Assembly (NCBI RefSeq): GCF_034355335.1
Contig: NZ_CP136422.1
Location: forward strand, 4,622,501-4,686,500
Source: Blautia coccoides
Lineage (GTDB): Bacteria; Bacillota; Clostridia; Lachnospirales; Lachnospiraceae
Length of the DNA stretch: 64,000 nt
Direction: 5' to 3'
A program made the translations under genes and the position numbers. How positions within the stretch are numbered: position 1 is the first letter of the stretch; every line of letters starts with the position of its first letter. The notes below the pieces were generated by a model, which was not told the DNA's origin, did not search any database, and saw only the letters and a program-made list of their open reading frames with translations. This document shows positions 34,604 through 42,550 of this stretch, one piece after another.

Positions 34604-36967
34604 TTATTCCAATACAAACTCCATGGTATCTTCCCGCATCTCGAACTGAATACCATTTTCAACACTTACTTTCTGTATTTCCCTGTCACTTCTAATGTCA
34701 GTGACATTTATGAGCTGTACAAAGACATTTTTCCTCTGTCCCTGCAGTTCCAGTTTTATTTTTTCTCCTCTACGATTCACATTCAGTTTCAGGACCATCT
34801 CCCCGGAAGTATTATAGACTCTGCAGTCCTTTTCAAAAGTTTCGGGAATTTCATACAATTTAAATGTGATCCCATCCGCATATTCATAAACCGGTGTGTC
34901 CGCCTTTGCCCCAACAGGGAGTATGCTTCCCGGACGGACAAACAGCGGCATATGGAAATAATCATACGCTTTGTTATACCACTTACCGCCTCCCAGGATT
35001 TCACCGTCCAGATAATTGGTCCACTGGCCTTTCCCCGGCAGGTAAAATTCCGCCTCACCGCTTTCATTGAAAATGGGGGCCACCAGAAGATCACTCCCCA
35101 GCATATACTGCCTCTCCAGATGCAGACAGGTGGGACACTTGGGGAATTCCAGCATCATGGCTCGCATCAGAGGAACTCCCTCCTCCAAAACCTGAACACT
35201 CTTGCTGTACAGATAAGGCATTAGCCTGCATTTCAGATTGGTAAATTCTTTCAATACCCGGCAGGACTCCTCATCAAAATACCAGGGCGCCCGGTAACTC
35301 TGCTCCCCGTGAAGCCTGCTGTGCGTGGAGAGCATTCCAAACTGCACCCAACGTTTATACAAGTCCGGTGTTGCGGTCTTACAGAATCCACTGATATCGT
35401 GGGCCCAATACCCATATCCTGACTGGCACAGTGACAGGCCGCCTCTCAGGCTTTCTGCCATGGAGATATACGAAGCCTCATTATCTCCGCCCCAGTTAAA
35501 GGGGAATTTTTGGGTTCCCGCTGTAGCTGACCTGGAAAATACGCATCCCTCCCCCTTTTTCTCCCGAATCAGTTCGTATACCGCCTGATTATAGAGATAT
35601 GGGTAATAATTATGCATCTTCGCAGGGTCCGAACCATCAAAATAGACCACATTCTTAGGGATCCGCTCTCCGAAATCCGTCTTAAGAGCATCTACGCCCA
35701 TATCCAGTATGGCACCCAGTTTATCCTGATACCAACGTACCGCCTCAGGATTTGTAAAGTCCACAATTGCGATCCCTGACATCCAGTTATCTGACTGCCA
35801 CACATCCCCGTCCTTTGTCTTTAGAAAATATCCTTTGTCTTTCCCTTCCTGAAACAGATAAGACTCCTGGCTTATATACGGATTGATCCAGACACAGACC
35901 TTTACGCCTCTCTCATGGATGGCATCCAGCAGTTTCTTGGCATCCCCGTACCGTTTTGACCAGACAAAATCACAGCATTTATAATCATCCATCCAGCGGG
36001 CGTCAAAATGAAATACGGACAGCGGAATCTCATATTCTTTCATTTTATCAATAGTATCCAGTGTGATCTGCGCATCTGAGTCAGGCATCCAGCTTGTAGA
36101 GATCCACAGACCATAGGTCCAGGCAGGGGGAATGGGTGTCCTTCCGGTGAGAGCTGTGTAATTTGACAGAACCTCTTTTGGTTCACTGCCCCCTATCACC
36201 ATGTACTCCAGTTCTTCCTCCTGTACCGCGATCTCCACGTGGCGTACACTTACATTTGCCACCTCAAACCCCACCCTGGCAGGAGTGTTTACAAAGATAC
36301 CGTAGCTTTTACTGGACAGATAAAAAGGAATATTCTTATATGCCTGATTTCCGTTGGAACCGCCGTCACGGTTCCAGCAGTCAACTGACTGTCCGTTTCT
36401 GATACAGGAAGTAAAACGCTCGCCCAGACCGTAAATGTATTCCCCCACGTCAAGACTCAGCATTTCCCGGATATAATTTTCGTTTCGGCTGTCTCTCCCG
36501 TTTCTTCCGTTATAATCACACAGTTTATCCGCCTCATATTCTGCGTCTGTGACATAGGCCGTACCTTTTTCCCCGCATTTTGTCAGAAAACGCCCGTCAT
36601 AATAGAAGGCGATCCCAAAATCTCCTGTTTTACTCACCACTGCCTTCATCTTACCATTTGTTATAAGGATCTCCTGCTCTGTCTCACATACCTGGGTGTC
36701 AATATAGGAAACATCCAGGTCAAAAACAGGACCGCGCTCCTTTTTGCCTGTAAAATGGTATACTTTCACAGCCAGTATATCCTTTCTCGGGGCAGTGATG
36801 GTAAAATGGAGGACCGGCCCGGATATCGTATCTCTGAGCGAACGGATCTCAGTACAGGGTACCATGAAATGAACCTGTTTATCCTCTGCTCTCCATTCCC
36901 ACAGGGAATGGGCCCTGTGAAGCTTATACCCGTTTCTCGACTCCCATAATCCGTCTGTAAACCGCAT
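34604..36967 (-). CDS. GH31 alpha-glycosidase, probable alpha-xylosidase (YicI-like)
   Basis: A 787-residue family 31 enzyme. The catalytic barrel shows PPAWTYGLWISTSWMPDSDA, FHFDARWMDDYKCCDF, and DALKTDFGERIP with the nucleophile Asp; the acid/base Asp is in NWGGDNEASYISMAESL. The YicI-type KTDFGERIP and length favour alpha-xylosidase over alpha-glucosidase. There is no signal peptide, so it acts on imported oligosaccharides. ATG 36967 follows AAAGGAG by seven bases. It is a lone gene with its own terminator; its link to the nucleoside genes is only physical. Confidence 0.9.
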   Translation of the reverse strand: MRFTDGLWESRNGYKLHRAHSLWEWRAEDKQVHFMVPCTEIRSLRDTISGPVLHFTITAPRKDILAVKVYHFTGKKERGPVFDLDVSYIDTQVCETEQEILITNGKMKAVVSKTGDFGIAFYYDGRFLTKCGEKGTAYVTDAEYEADKLCDYNGRNGRDSRNENYIREMLSLDVGEYIYGLGERFTSCIRNGQSVDCWNRDGGSNGNQAYKNIPFYLSSKSYGIFVNTPARVGFEVANVSVRHVEIAVQEEELEYMVIGGSEPKEVLSNYTALTGRTPIPPAWTYGLWISTSWMPDSDAQITLDTIDKMKEYEIPLSVFHFDARWMDDYKCCDFVWSKRYGDAKKLLDAIHERGVKVCVWINPYISQESYLFQEGKDKGYFLKTKDGDVWQSDNWMSGIAIVDFTNPEAVRWYQDKLGAILDMGVDALKTDFGERIPKNVVYFDGSDPAKMHNYYPYLYNQAVYELIREKKGEGCVFSRSATAGTQKFPFNWGGDNEASYISMAESLRGGLSLCQSGYGYWAHDISGFCKTATPDLYKRWVQFGMLSTHSRLHGEQSYRAPWYFDEESCRVLKEFTNLKCRLMPYLYSKSVQVLEEGVPLMRAMMLEFPKCPTCLHLERQYMLGSDLLVAPIFNESGEAEFYLPGKGQWTNYLDGEILGGGKWYNKAYDYFHMPLFVRPGSILPVGAKADTPVYEYADGITFKLYEIPETFEKDCRVYNTSGEMVLKLNVNRRGEKIKLELQGQRKNVFVQLINVTDIRSDREIQKVSVENGIQFEMREDTMEFVLE

Positions 36968-37098
36968 TGTCAATCTCCTTTCAAACTATGCATAGCTGCT
37001 GTAACATCCGCTTCTGCTGATATTTACATTGTAAGCTATCCTGTTTGATTTTCCATTACAAGTTTGCGATACTGCCATGACTAATTCGTCTTTTCCCG

Positions 37099-37476
37099 CT
37101 ATCTGTCCGCGTTCTCCAAGATTCCCTCATTCATCACGCACAGCGCTTCCAGCGCACTTCTGAAATACGTCTGTCTGCCGTCCGCTCCCCTGAGCTGCCC
37201 CTGCCAGCTATTATGCTGTGTATACAGCACCTGAAGCAGATAAAAGCACACTGCATTCTTTCCAAAACCGCAGTCCTGCAGGGAATGATATTCCGGCAGC
37301 TCCGCAGACTTTTCACCGCTTATTTCCAGATATGTTAAAATCCGGTTTATTTTCAGCAGCATATCCCCCAAATCATGAAATCTAAGTATTTCACAATAAT
37401 TGGGATTCATGATCCACCCTTCCGGAGTATGATCTCTGATGTTTTCCACATGAATAAAAAAATCTCCGCCTCTCAT
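37099..37476 (-). CDS. Hypothetical protein of the island
   Basis: A 125-residue protein of mixed composition beginning MRGGDFFIHVENIRDHTPEGW and ending with a helical segment (FRSALEALCVMNEGILENADR). AGGAGG lies well placed before the ATG, supporting translation. I do not recognise a family. It has a few Cys but no metal-site spacing, no signal peptide and no membrane segment. It lies between the glycosidase and the tyrosine recombinase; the second copy of the island repeat lies in its upstream region. Confidence 0.65.
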   Translation of the reverse strand: MRGGDFFIHVENIRDHTPEGWIMNPNYCEILRFHDLGDMLLKINRILTYLEISGEKSAELPEYHSLQDCGFGKNAVCFYLLQVLYTQHNSWQGQLRGADGRQTYFRSALEALCVMNEGILENADR

Positions 37477-37576
37477 TTCTCAATCCTCCTATGTACTATC
37501 GATTTTATATGTAATCGGTTCATTGATGGATTGAGTACATAATGGTGATTATGCTGTAAAATTTCATAACGATTCC

Positions 37577-37665
37577 GTAGGTCTGCACATTTTACTGCGC
37601 TGACCGTAAGAAAACGTCCGACAGTCAGGCAAAAGCCCCATCACCGCAGGCGATTCTGCATGGAT
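37577..37665. repeat. Island-specific 87-89-bp repeat, copy B
   Basis: This is the partner of 26521-26607. Differences include paired changes in the hairpin stem and two single-base indels. It sits in a 438-bp gene-free stretch between the tyrosine recombinase and the hypothetical protein; the rest of that stretch contains only the hairpin terminator at 37720-37757. Confidence 0.75.
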
Positions 37666-37719
37666 GCCTGTTCTCCCTTCAGAAAGGCAGTATTACTGTT
37701 TGGAAAAAACATGAAAACC

Positions 37720-37757
37720 AGACCGGTGTGTGGAAAATAAAGGCCCCGGTCTTTTTT
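37720..37757 (+). terminator. Plus-strand terminator with no upstream plus-strand gene
   Basis: AGACCGG (37720-37726) pairs with CCGGTCT (37746-37752), followed by a run of six T (37752-37757). The nearest plus-strand gene is 3 kb upstream, so it may end an unannotated transcript or protect the recombinase region from antisense transcription. Confidence 0.6.
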
Positions 37758-37914
37758 CCATGTTCTCTTATCCCTCAGGCGTCTAAAACCGACAGAAAAT
37801 AGGCCGGCAGATCAAAAATTTGTATTTCCGTATCAGATATGTTAGAATATCACTATGTAAAATTCATTGAGGATTCCAAATGCATGATGGCATAATCACC
37901 ATTATGCAGTCATT

Positions 37915-38757
37915 TCACGTGGTAATAACAAGTTCCATCCTTTCAAGCTGTCTCAAATGCTCTTTTCCGCTCTCCATTGTATAGATACGCGTTGTGGAAA
38001 TATTTGCATGTCCCAATAGATCCGCCAGTTTTACCAGATCCTTCTCCAGCATATAATAGGCCTTTGCAAACAGATGGCGCAGATTATGTGGAAATACCTT
38101 TTTCGGTTCCACCCCTGCACTTCCACATAAGGACTTCATATCTCTCCATATATTGTTCCGATCCAGGGGCCTGCCGCTTTTTGTGCGGAATACAGGGCCG
38201 CTCACAATGCCTGTCTCCCTGCAGTAATTCCGGAGCGCACGACATAAGTCACGATGCAGAAATACAACGCGGTTTTTTCCCTTGCACGTTACAGCAGCCT
38301 GCCCGGTGCACAGGGCTTCTTTGGTGATATACTGCAGTTCCGATACACGGATCCCCGTGGCGCAGATAGACTGCAGTAAAAGAGAAAGTCTACGGTTCCC
38401 TTTTTGCTCTGCCGTTTTTACAAGACGTACATACTCCTCACGGGTCAGTTCTTTTTCCGGTTTTGAGAAAATTTCCCTCTGCATTTTCAGGGGTTTCACC
38501 TTCATCTGCGGCACACCTGTAAATTCCAGATATCCGTTCACAGCAGCCAGCATGGAATTGATACTGGCAGGCGCATGAGTTTCTCTCAGCGTTTCTTTCC
38601 ACTTCAGCACTGCTTCTTTTTCTATTTTCTTTCCGTTCAGAAATATAAAAAAAGCACGCAGATCACGGATGTATTTCTCGATTGTCTTTTGACTGCGTTC
38701 CTGATACTGTAAATGTTTTTCATACTCTTTTAAGATTTTCTGGATATCTCTTTTCAT
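37915..38757 (-). CDS. XerC/D-like tyrosine recombinase at the right end of the island
   Basis: A 280-residue tyrosine recombinase with a SAM-like core-binding domain (YQERSQKTIEKYIRDLRAFFIF) and catalytic residues in ICATGIRVSELQYI (Arg), KGKNRVVFL (Lys), PHNLRHLFAKAYY (His-Arg), LLGHANISTTRIYT (His and Tyr). It looks complete. Small recombinases of this kind often drive integration or DNA inversion. It is only about 130 bp from the right junction, but the serine recombinase is the better candidate for island integration; this one may be a second-element remnant or act elsewhere. Confidence 0.9.
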   Translation of the reverse strand: MKRDIQKILKEYEKHLQYQERSQKTIEKYIRDLRAFFIFLNGKKIEKEAVLKWKETLRETHAPASINSMLAAVNGYLEFTGVPQMKVKPLKMQREIFSKPEKELTREEYVRLVKTAEQKGNRRLSLLLQSICATGIRVSELQYITKEALCTGQAAVTCKGKNRVVFLHRDLCRALRNYCRETGIVSGPVFRTKSGRPLDRNNIWRDMKSLCGSAGVEPKKVFPHNLRHLFAKAYYMLEKDLVKLADLLGHANISTTRIYTMESGKEHLRQLERMELVITT

Positions 38758-38812
38758 TTTCCTGCTTCCTTTCTTCTGTTTTTACTTATTCTACCGCATC
38801 CAGAAGAAAGTT

Positions 38813-39730
38813 ATGCTCCTTTTGTGCACAGGGTGTATCTTGACAGGAGGGCTTTGCTTGATTTTTATATCCATATATTGCCCCACCATGTGCATGGGCT
38901 TTGGATGCAATGCGGCAGGCGTTACCGGGTGCCGCATCATTGACTCTCCCAGGGAACGTCTGATCGCCATACTGACGAACAGCCTTGTTCCTTGTAATGG
39001 AAGGTTTCCGACGATTTTAGCTGTACTCACTATGTTTTTTGCTGCAGGCACCGGGCTTTTTACTTCCTTATCTCTTGCCCTTCTGCTGGCAGCCACCATA
39101 CTACTGGGCATTTTTATGACATTTTTCTCATCCTGGCTTCTGTCCAAAACAGTATTGAAAGGGGTTCCTTCCTCTTTTACCTTGGAGCTTCCGCCTTACC
39201 GGCGCCCCCAGTTTTTCAGGGTACTGGTGCGTTCTGTTATGGACCGCACCCTTCACGTACTTTGGCGGGCACTGATCGCTGCGGCTCCTGCTGGGCTTAT
39301 TATATGGGTACTTGCAAATGTTAATGTGGGCGGCACTTCCCTTCTGCTGCATTTTGCCGGATTTCTGGAACCTGCCGGACAGCTTATGGGACTGGATGGA
39401 ATCATCCTGCTGGCTTTCATCCTCGGACTGCCGGCCAATGAGATTGTGGTGCCTATCATGATCATGGCTTATACAGCGCAGGGGACACTGACCGATTCCG
39501 GCAGTCTTGCAAGCCTGCATACGTTACTTGTCCAAAACGGCTGGACCTGTTTCACTGCTGTCTCTATGCTTTTATTTACTTTGATGCACTGGCCCTGTGC
39601 CACAACTCTTTTAACCATAAAAAAAGAAACCCACAGCTTGAAATGGACATTTTTGGCATTTCTTATTCCAACGGTTTTAGGCTTTGTGTTCTGTTTTCTA
39701 TTCAATTGTATGGTGCGGCTGTTCTTATGA
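38813..39730 (+). pseudogene. feoB: FeoB C-terminal half with an island-derived start
   Basis: From 38884 on this is FeoB membrane sequence: MCMGFGCNAAGVTGCRIIDS, RERLIAILTNSLVPCNGRFP (Gate 1-type motif), and after several membrane segments ILGLPANEIVVPIMIM and HWPCATTLLTIKKE. The frame is open back into the island, where an ATG at 38813 would add a hydrophobic leader of about 24 residues (MLLLCTGCILTGGLCLIFIS). A separate C-terminal polypeptide is therefore possible in principle. No clear ribosome site precedes that ATG. The junction repeat is at 38884-38897. Confidence 0.92.
38884..38897. repeat. Right attachment-site core of the feoB island (direct repeat copy 2)
   Basis: CACCATGTGCATGG is identical to 22430-22443; the next base differs (G here, T at the left), consistent with the edge of the crossover region. 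Confidence 0.88.
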
Positions 39731-39810
39731 ACAGCCGTTTTCCCATCAGAGAACAGTATCTGCGCGTCAAACCAGTGCTTTTCATTAAAATAACCTCCAC
39801 CTACAATACA

Positions 39811-40680
39811 TCAAGGCAAAATATCCACATTATCCAATAAAAATCTAATAAAAACTTTACTTGCAATGGGAATGGTATTTTTATCTTGTGTAATTATCCC
39901 TATCTTTCTCTTCACAACAGGCTTAATGGGCAGCACAGCCACCTGGTGGCTGGACTTGCGCAAGATCAGTTCCGGAATCACACTCACCCCCAGCCCCTCC
40001 TCGATCATGGATAAAATGGAGTAATCATCATGGACGCGCAGCTTGATATCCGGCTCTATATGTTCGGCATGGAACGCTGTCATCGTCTCACTGAATGCCC
40101 CTTCCTCCAAAAGCAAAAACGGCTCTTTTGCCAGATCCTGCATAGTGACATAACTCTGTTTTCTAAGGGGATGCTCTGTGGGAAGCACGGCCATAAGCGT
40201 ATCTTCCTTGATCAGATGGGTCTTTATCCCTGTAACGGCATCCGGGTTGACAAATCCAAAATCAACCTCCCCGATACGTACCCACTCGGGAATTGTAGTA
40301 TAGTCCCCCTGATGAAGTATGAATTGCACATTCGGATACTGAATCTGAAATTTTTTGATCAGCTTCGGAAGCCAATGAGCCGATACACTGGAAAATGTAC
40401 CGATCTTAATCACACCGGACTCCAGCCCTTTGATTTCCTTAACCATCTCCTGCATGGCCTGGTACTGTGCCACTGTCCTCTGGATGAACGGATACAGCTT
40501 TTCCCCTTCCAGCGTCAGATGGACACCATAACGGGAACGATACAGAAGTTTTACGGACAATTCTTTTTCTAATGACGATATCATCTGACTCATGGCAGGC
40601 TGTGTATACCCCAGCAAATTGGCTGCCTTTGTAAAGCTTCCCAACTCAACTATCTTTTGAAGTGCTATATATCGCTGCAT
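39811..40680 (-). CDS. LysR family transcriptional regulator
   Basis: About 289 residues: an N-terminal helix-turn-helix (LQKIVELGSFTKAANLLGYTQPAMSQMISSLE) and a periplasmic-binding-like effector domain (GVIKIGTFSSVSAHWLP onward). The start is taken as the ATG at 40680; an in-frame ATG at 40701 is also possible. It is divergent from the PhzF/EamA pair across about 105 bp, the standard LysR arrangement, and probably controls it. It is convergent to the FeoB fragment. The inducer is unknown. Confidence 0.9.
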   Translation of the reverse strand: MQRYIALQKIVELGSFTKAANLLGYTQPAMSQMISSLEKELSVKLLYRSRYGVHLTLEGEKLYPFIQRTVAQYQAMQEMVKEIKGLESGVIKIGTFSSVSAHWLPKLIKKFQIQYPNVQFILHQGDYTTIPEWVRIGEVDFGFVNPDAVTGIKTHLIKEDTLMAVLPTEHPLRKQSYVTMQDLAKEPFLLLEEGAFSETMTAFHAEHIEPDIKLRVHDDYSILSMIEEGLGVSVIPELILRKSSHQVAVLPIKPVVKRKIGIITQDKNTIPIASKVFIRFLLDNVDILP

Positions 40681-40785
40681 TCTCAAATAACCTTTCTGCA
40701 TATTTATATAATATCTATTTATTTCCCTTATTTTAAAATCCAGTATATACTAAAATCAAACCAAAGACAAGGAGATGGAACGAAT

Positions 40786-41580
40786 ATGAAATGCTATGTT
40801 GTGGATGCTTTTACGGATACTGTTTTTAAAGGAAATCCTGCTGCCGTCTGCCTTTTAGACCAGTGGCTCCCAGATGACCTGATGCAGAATATTGCAGGGG
40901 AAAATAATCTGTCTGAAACAGCTTTTATAGTCAGAAGAGATATTATTTATGAACTGCGCTGGTTTACTCCGGGAGGTGAAATCGGTCTGTGCGGTCATGC
41001 CACGCTGGCTGCTGCCTATGTGCTGATGCGTTTTATAGTCAGAGACCTAAATCAGATATCCTTTCAGACAAAAAGCGGAGAATTGACTGTTAGAAAAAAA
41101 GGCCGGCAGTATGAACTGAATCTGCCCTCTTTTCCTTTAAGTCCGGTACCGGTCACAGAAGCAATGGCCGAAGCAATAGGATTTATGCCTGATGAGGCGT
41201 GGCTTGGGCGGGACCTGGTCTGTGTCATGGAACGGGAAGAATATGTTCGGAAAGCAGCGCCCAACATGGAATACATAAAACAACTGCCCGGACTGCTGCT
41301 TCACATCACTGCAGAGGGGAAAATGTTTGACTGTGTGACACGTTCCTTTGCACCAAAATTAAAGGTTAGCGAAGACCCTGTATGCGGTTCGGGGCACTGT
41401 CATGTAATACCTCTATGGGCAGAAAAACTGAAAAAACAAGATTTCCGTGCACTGCAGGCTTCCGAAAGAAGCGGAATTTTGTACTGCCGTTTTTCCGGGG
41501 ACAGGGTTCTGATTGCCGGTGAAGCAGCACTTTACTCCATTGCCGATCTGTACGTGCAGGAAAGGCGGGAAACAATATGA
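40786..41580 (+). CDS. PhzF family isomerase
   Basis: A 264-residue PhzF/DapF-fold protein. The catalytic Glu is in NNLSETAFIV, followed by RWFTPGGEIGLCGHATLAAAY and, in the second half, VSEDPVCGSGHCHVIPLWA. PhzF enzymes isomerise or epimerise small acids; most homologs, including this one, have no known substrate. AAGGAG precedes the ATG at 40786; upstream in-frame sequence is excluded. It overlaps the next gene as ATGA, so the product and an EamA exporter may handle the same compound. Confidence 0.9.
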   Translation: MKCYVVDAFTDTVFKGNPAAVCLLDQWLPDDLMQNIAGENNLSETAFIVRRDIIYELRWFTPGGEIGLCGHATLAAAYVLMRFIVRDLNQISFQTKSGELTVRKKGRQYELNLPSFPLSPVPVTEAMAEAIGFMPDEAWLGRDLVCVMEREEYVRKAAPNMEYIKQLPGLLLHITAEGKMFDCVTRSFAPKLKVSEDPVCGSGHCHVIPLWAEKLKKQDFRALQASERSGILYCRFSGDRVLIAGEAALYSIADLYVQERRETI

Positions 41581-42467
41581 ACAGCAAAAAAGCCGAGCTT
41601 CTGATGGTCAGCGTCTCTTTCGTGTGGGGTTCATCTTATCTGCTGATGAAAATAGGACTGGGGAGCATTGCCCCATTTAATCTGATCGCGCTGCGCTTTG
41701 GCATTGCCTTTCTTTTTATGACGCTGATCTTCTTTCCCAAATACCGCCTTGCCAAACGTTCAGACATGGTGAAAGGGATTCTGATGGGAATTCTTTTATT
41801 TCTAACCTTTTTCGGTATGGTTTATGGGGTCAACCGCACCACAGCCTCCACAGCAGGGTTTTTAGCCAGCACCACTGTTATCTTTATTCCCATTTTGGAG
41901 AGCCTTATCCGGAAGAAGCTCCCTCACAGACTGGTATTGTTCAGCATTGCCCTGGCCGGATCAGGGCTGTATCTTCTAACGGCCAAAAGCGGACTTTCCC
42001 TCACAGGCGGGTCCTTTTATTGTCTTGCAGGCGCGTTCTTTTACGCTGTTTACATTCTTCTTCTTGAAAGAACAGTAAAAACATCGGACACTCTCCTTCT
42101 GAGCATGATCCAGTTTGGAGTCATTGCCGCATGTGCTGTCATCTGTATGATGTTATTTGAAAAACCAGCACTTCCGTCATCTCCTGTACAGTGGGCAGCC
42201 GTTCTGTGTCTGGGGCTGTTCTGCAGCGCCTATGGCTTTATCGCACAGTCCGTGGCTCAAAAATATACCACAGCGGAGAAGATCGGACTGATTTTTTCCC
42301 TGGAACCTGTATTTTCTGCTGTCCTATCCTTTCTTATCTTACATGAGATCTTGGACTGGACAGATTATCTTGGAGCCGGTTTCATACTTACGGGTGTGAT
42401 CCTGTCAAAACTGCTGCCGGCACCCAAAATTGCAAATGCAGAAATCTGCAGGGAATCTCTGGGATGA
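41577..42467 (+). CDS. EamA/DMT family transporter
   Basis: A 296-residue protein with ten membrane segments in two EamA repeats: VSFVWGSSYLLMKIGLGSI at the start, PFNLIALRFGIAFLFMT, and IFSLEPVFSAVLSFLILHE in the second repeat. Drug/metabolite family members export amino acids and other metabolites. The start overlaps the phzF stop by 4 bp. A stem-loop terminator follows. Confidence 0.9.
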   Translation: MNSKKAELLMVSVSFVWGSSYLLMKIGLGSIAPFNLIALRFGIAFLFMTLIFFPKYRLAKRSDMVKGILMGILLFLTFFGMVYGVNRTTASTAGFLASTTVIFIPILESLIRKKLPHRLVLFSIALAGSGLYLLTAKSGLSLTGGSFYCLAGAFFYAVYILLLERTVKTSDTLLLSMIQFGVIAACAVICMMLFEKPALPSSPVQWAAVLCLGLFCSAYGFIAQSVAQKYTTAEKIGLIFSLEPVFSAVLSFLILHEILDWTDYLGAGFILTGVILSKLLPAPKIANAEICRESLG

Positions 42468-42512
42468 ATCCCTCTGCAAAAATCAATCCTTGACCGGACA
42501 GACAACAAAATT

Positions 42513-42543
42513 ATACCGCACCCAAAGCACTCGGGTGCGGTAT
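42513..42543. terminator. Bidirectional stem-loop between convergent genes
   Basis: ATACCGCACCC (42513-42523) pairs with GGGTGCGGTAT (42533-42543). The minus-strand side is followed by AATTTTGTTG, the plus-strand side by ATACATAT, so it serves the symporter gene better. Confidence 0.75.
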
Positions 42544-42550
42544 ATACATA

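Larger units (their letters stand above)
22444..38897. mobile_element. 16.45-kb genomic island inserted in feoB, carrying nucleoside salvage genes
   Basis: The 14-bp direct repeats are 16,454 bp apart. Just inside the left copy is a complete large serine recombinase transcribed inward from the boundary; near the right copy is a tyrosine recombinase. Cargo genes are for nucleoside import and catabolism, a GH31 glycosidase, and small unknowns. There are no plasmid, phage structural or conjugation genes. Base composition resembles the surroundings. Precise deletion between the repeats rebuilds an uninterrupted feoB frame, so the insertion was clean and is potentially reversible. Confidence 0.9.

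Noticed and set aside
37915..38757. Tyrosine recombinase as the integrase of the feoB island
   Set aside because: It is possible, but the complete large serine recombinase lies only 7 bp inside the other junction, and I see no arm-type repeats of tyrosine integrases at the ends.
22430..38897. feoB split explained as an inversion or as an assembly error
   Set aside because: Both halves are on the same strand, share a 14-bp junction, join exactly in frame, and a recombinase sits at the edge; insertion is the simpler reading.
38791..39147. Minus-strand frame over the FeoB C-terminal half
   Set aside because: It is antisense to clearly conserved FeoB sequence and lacks a ribosome site.
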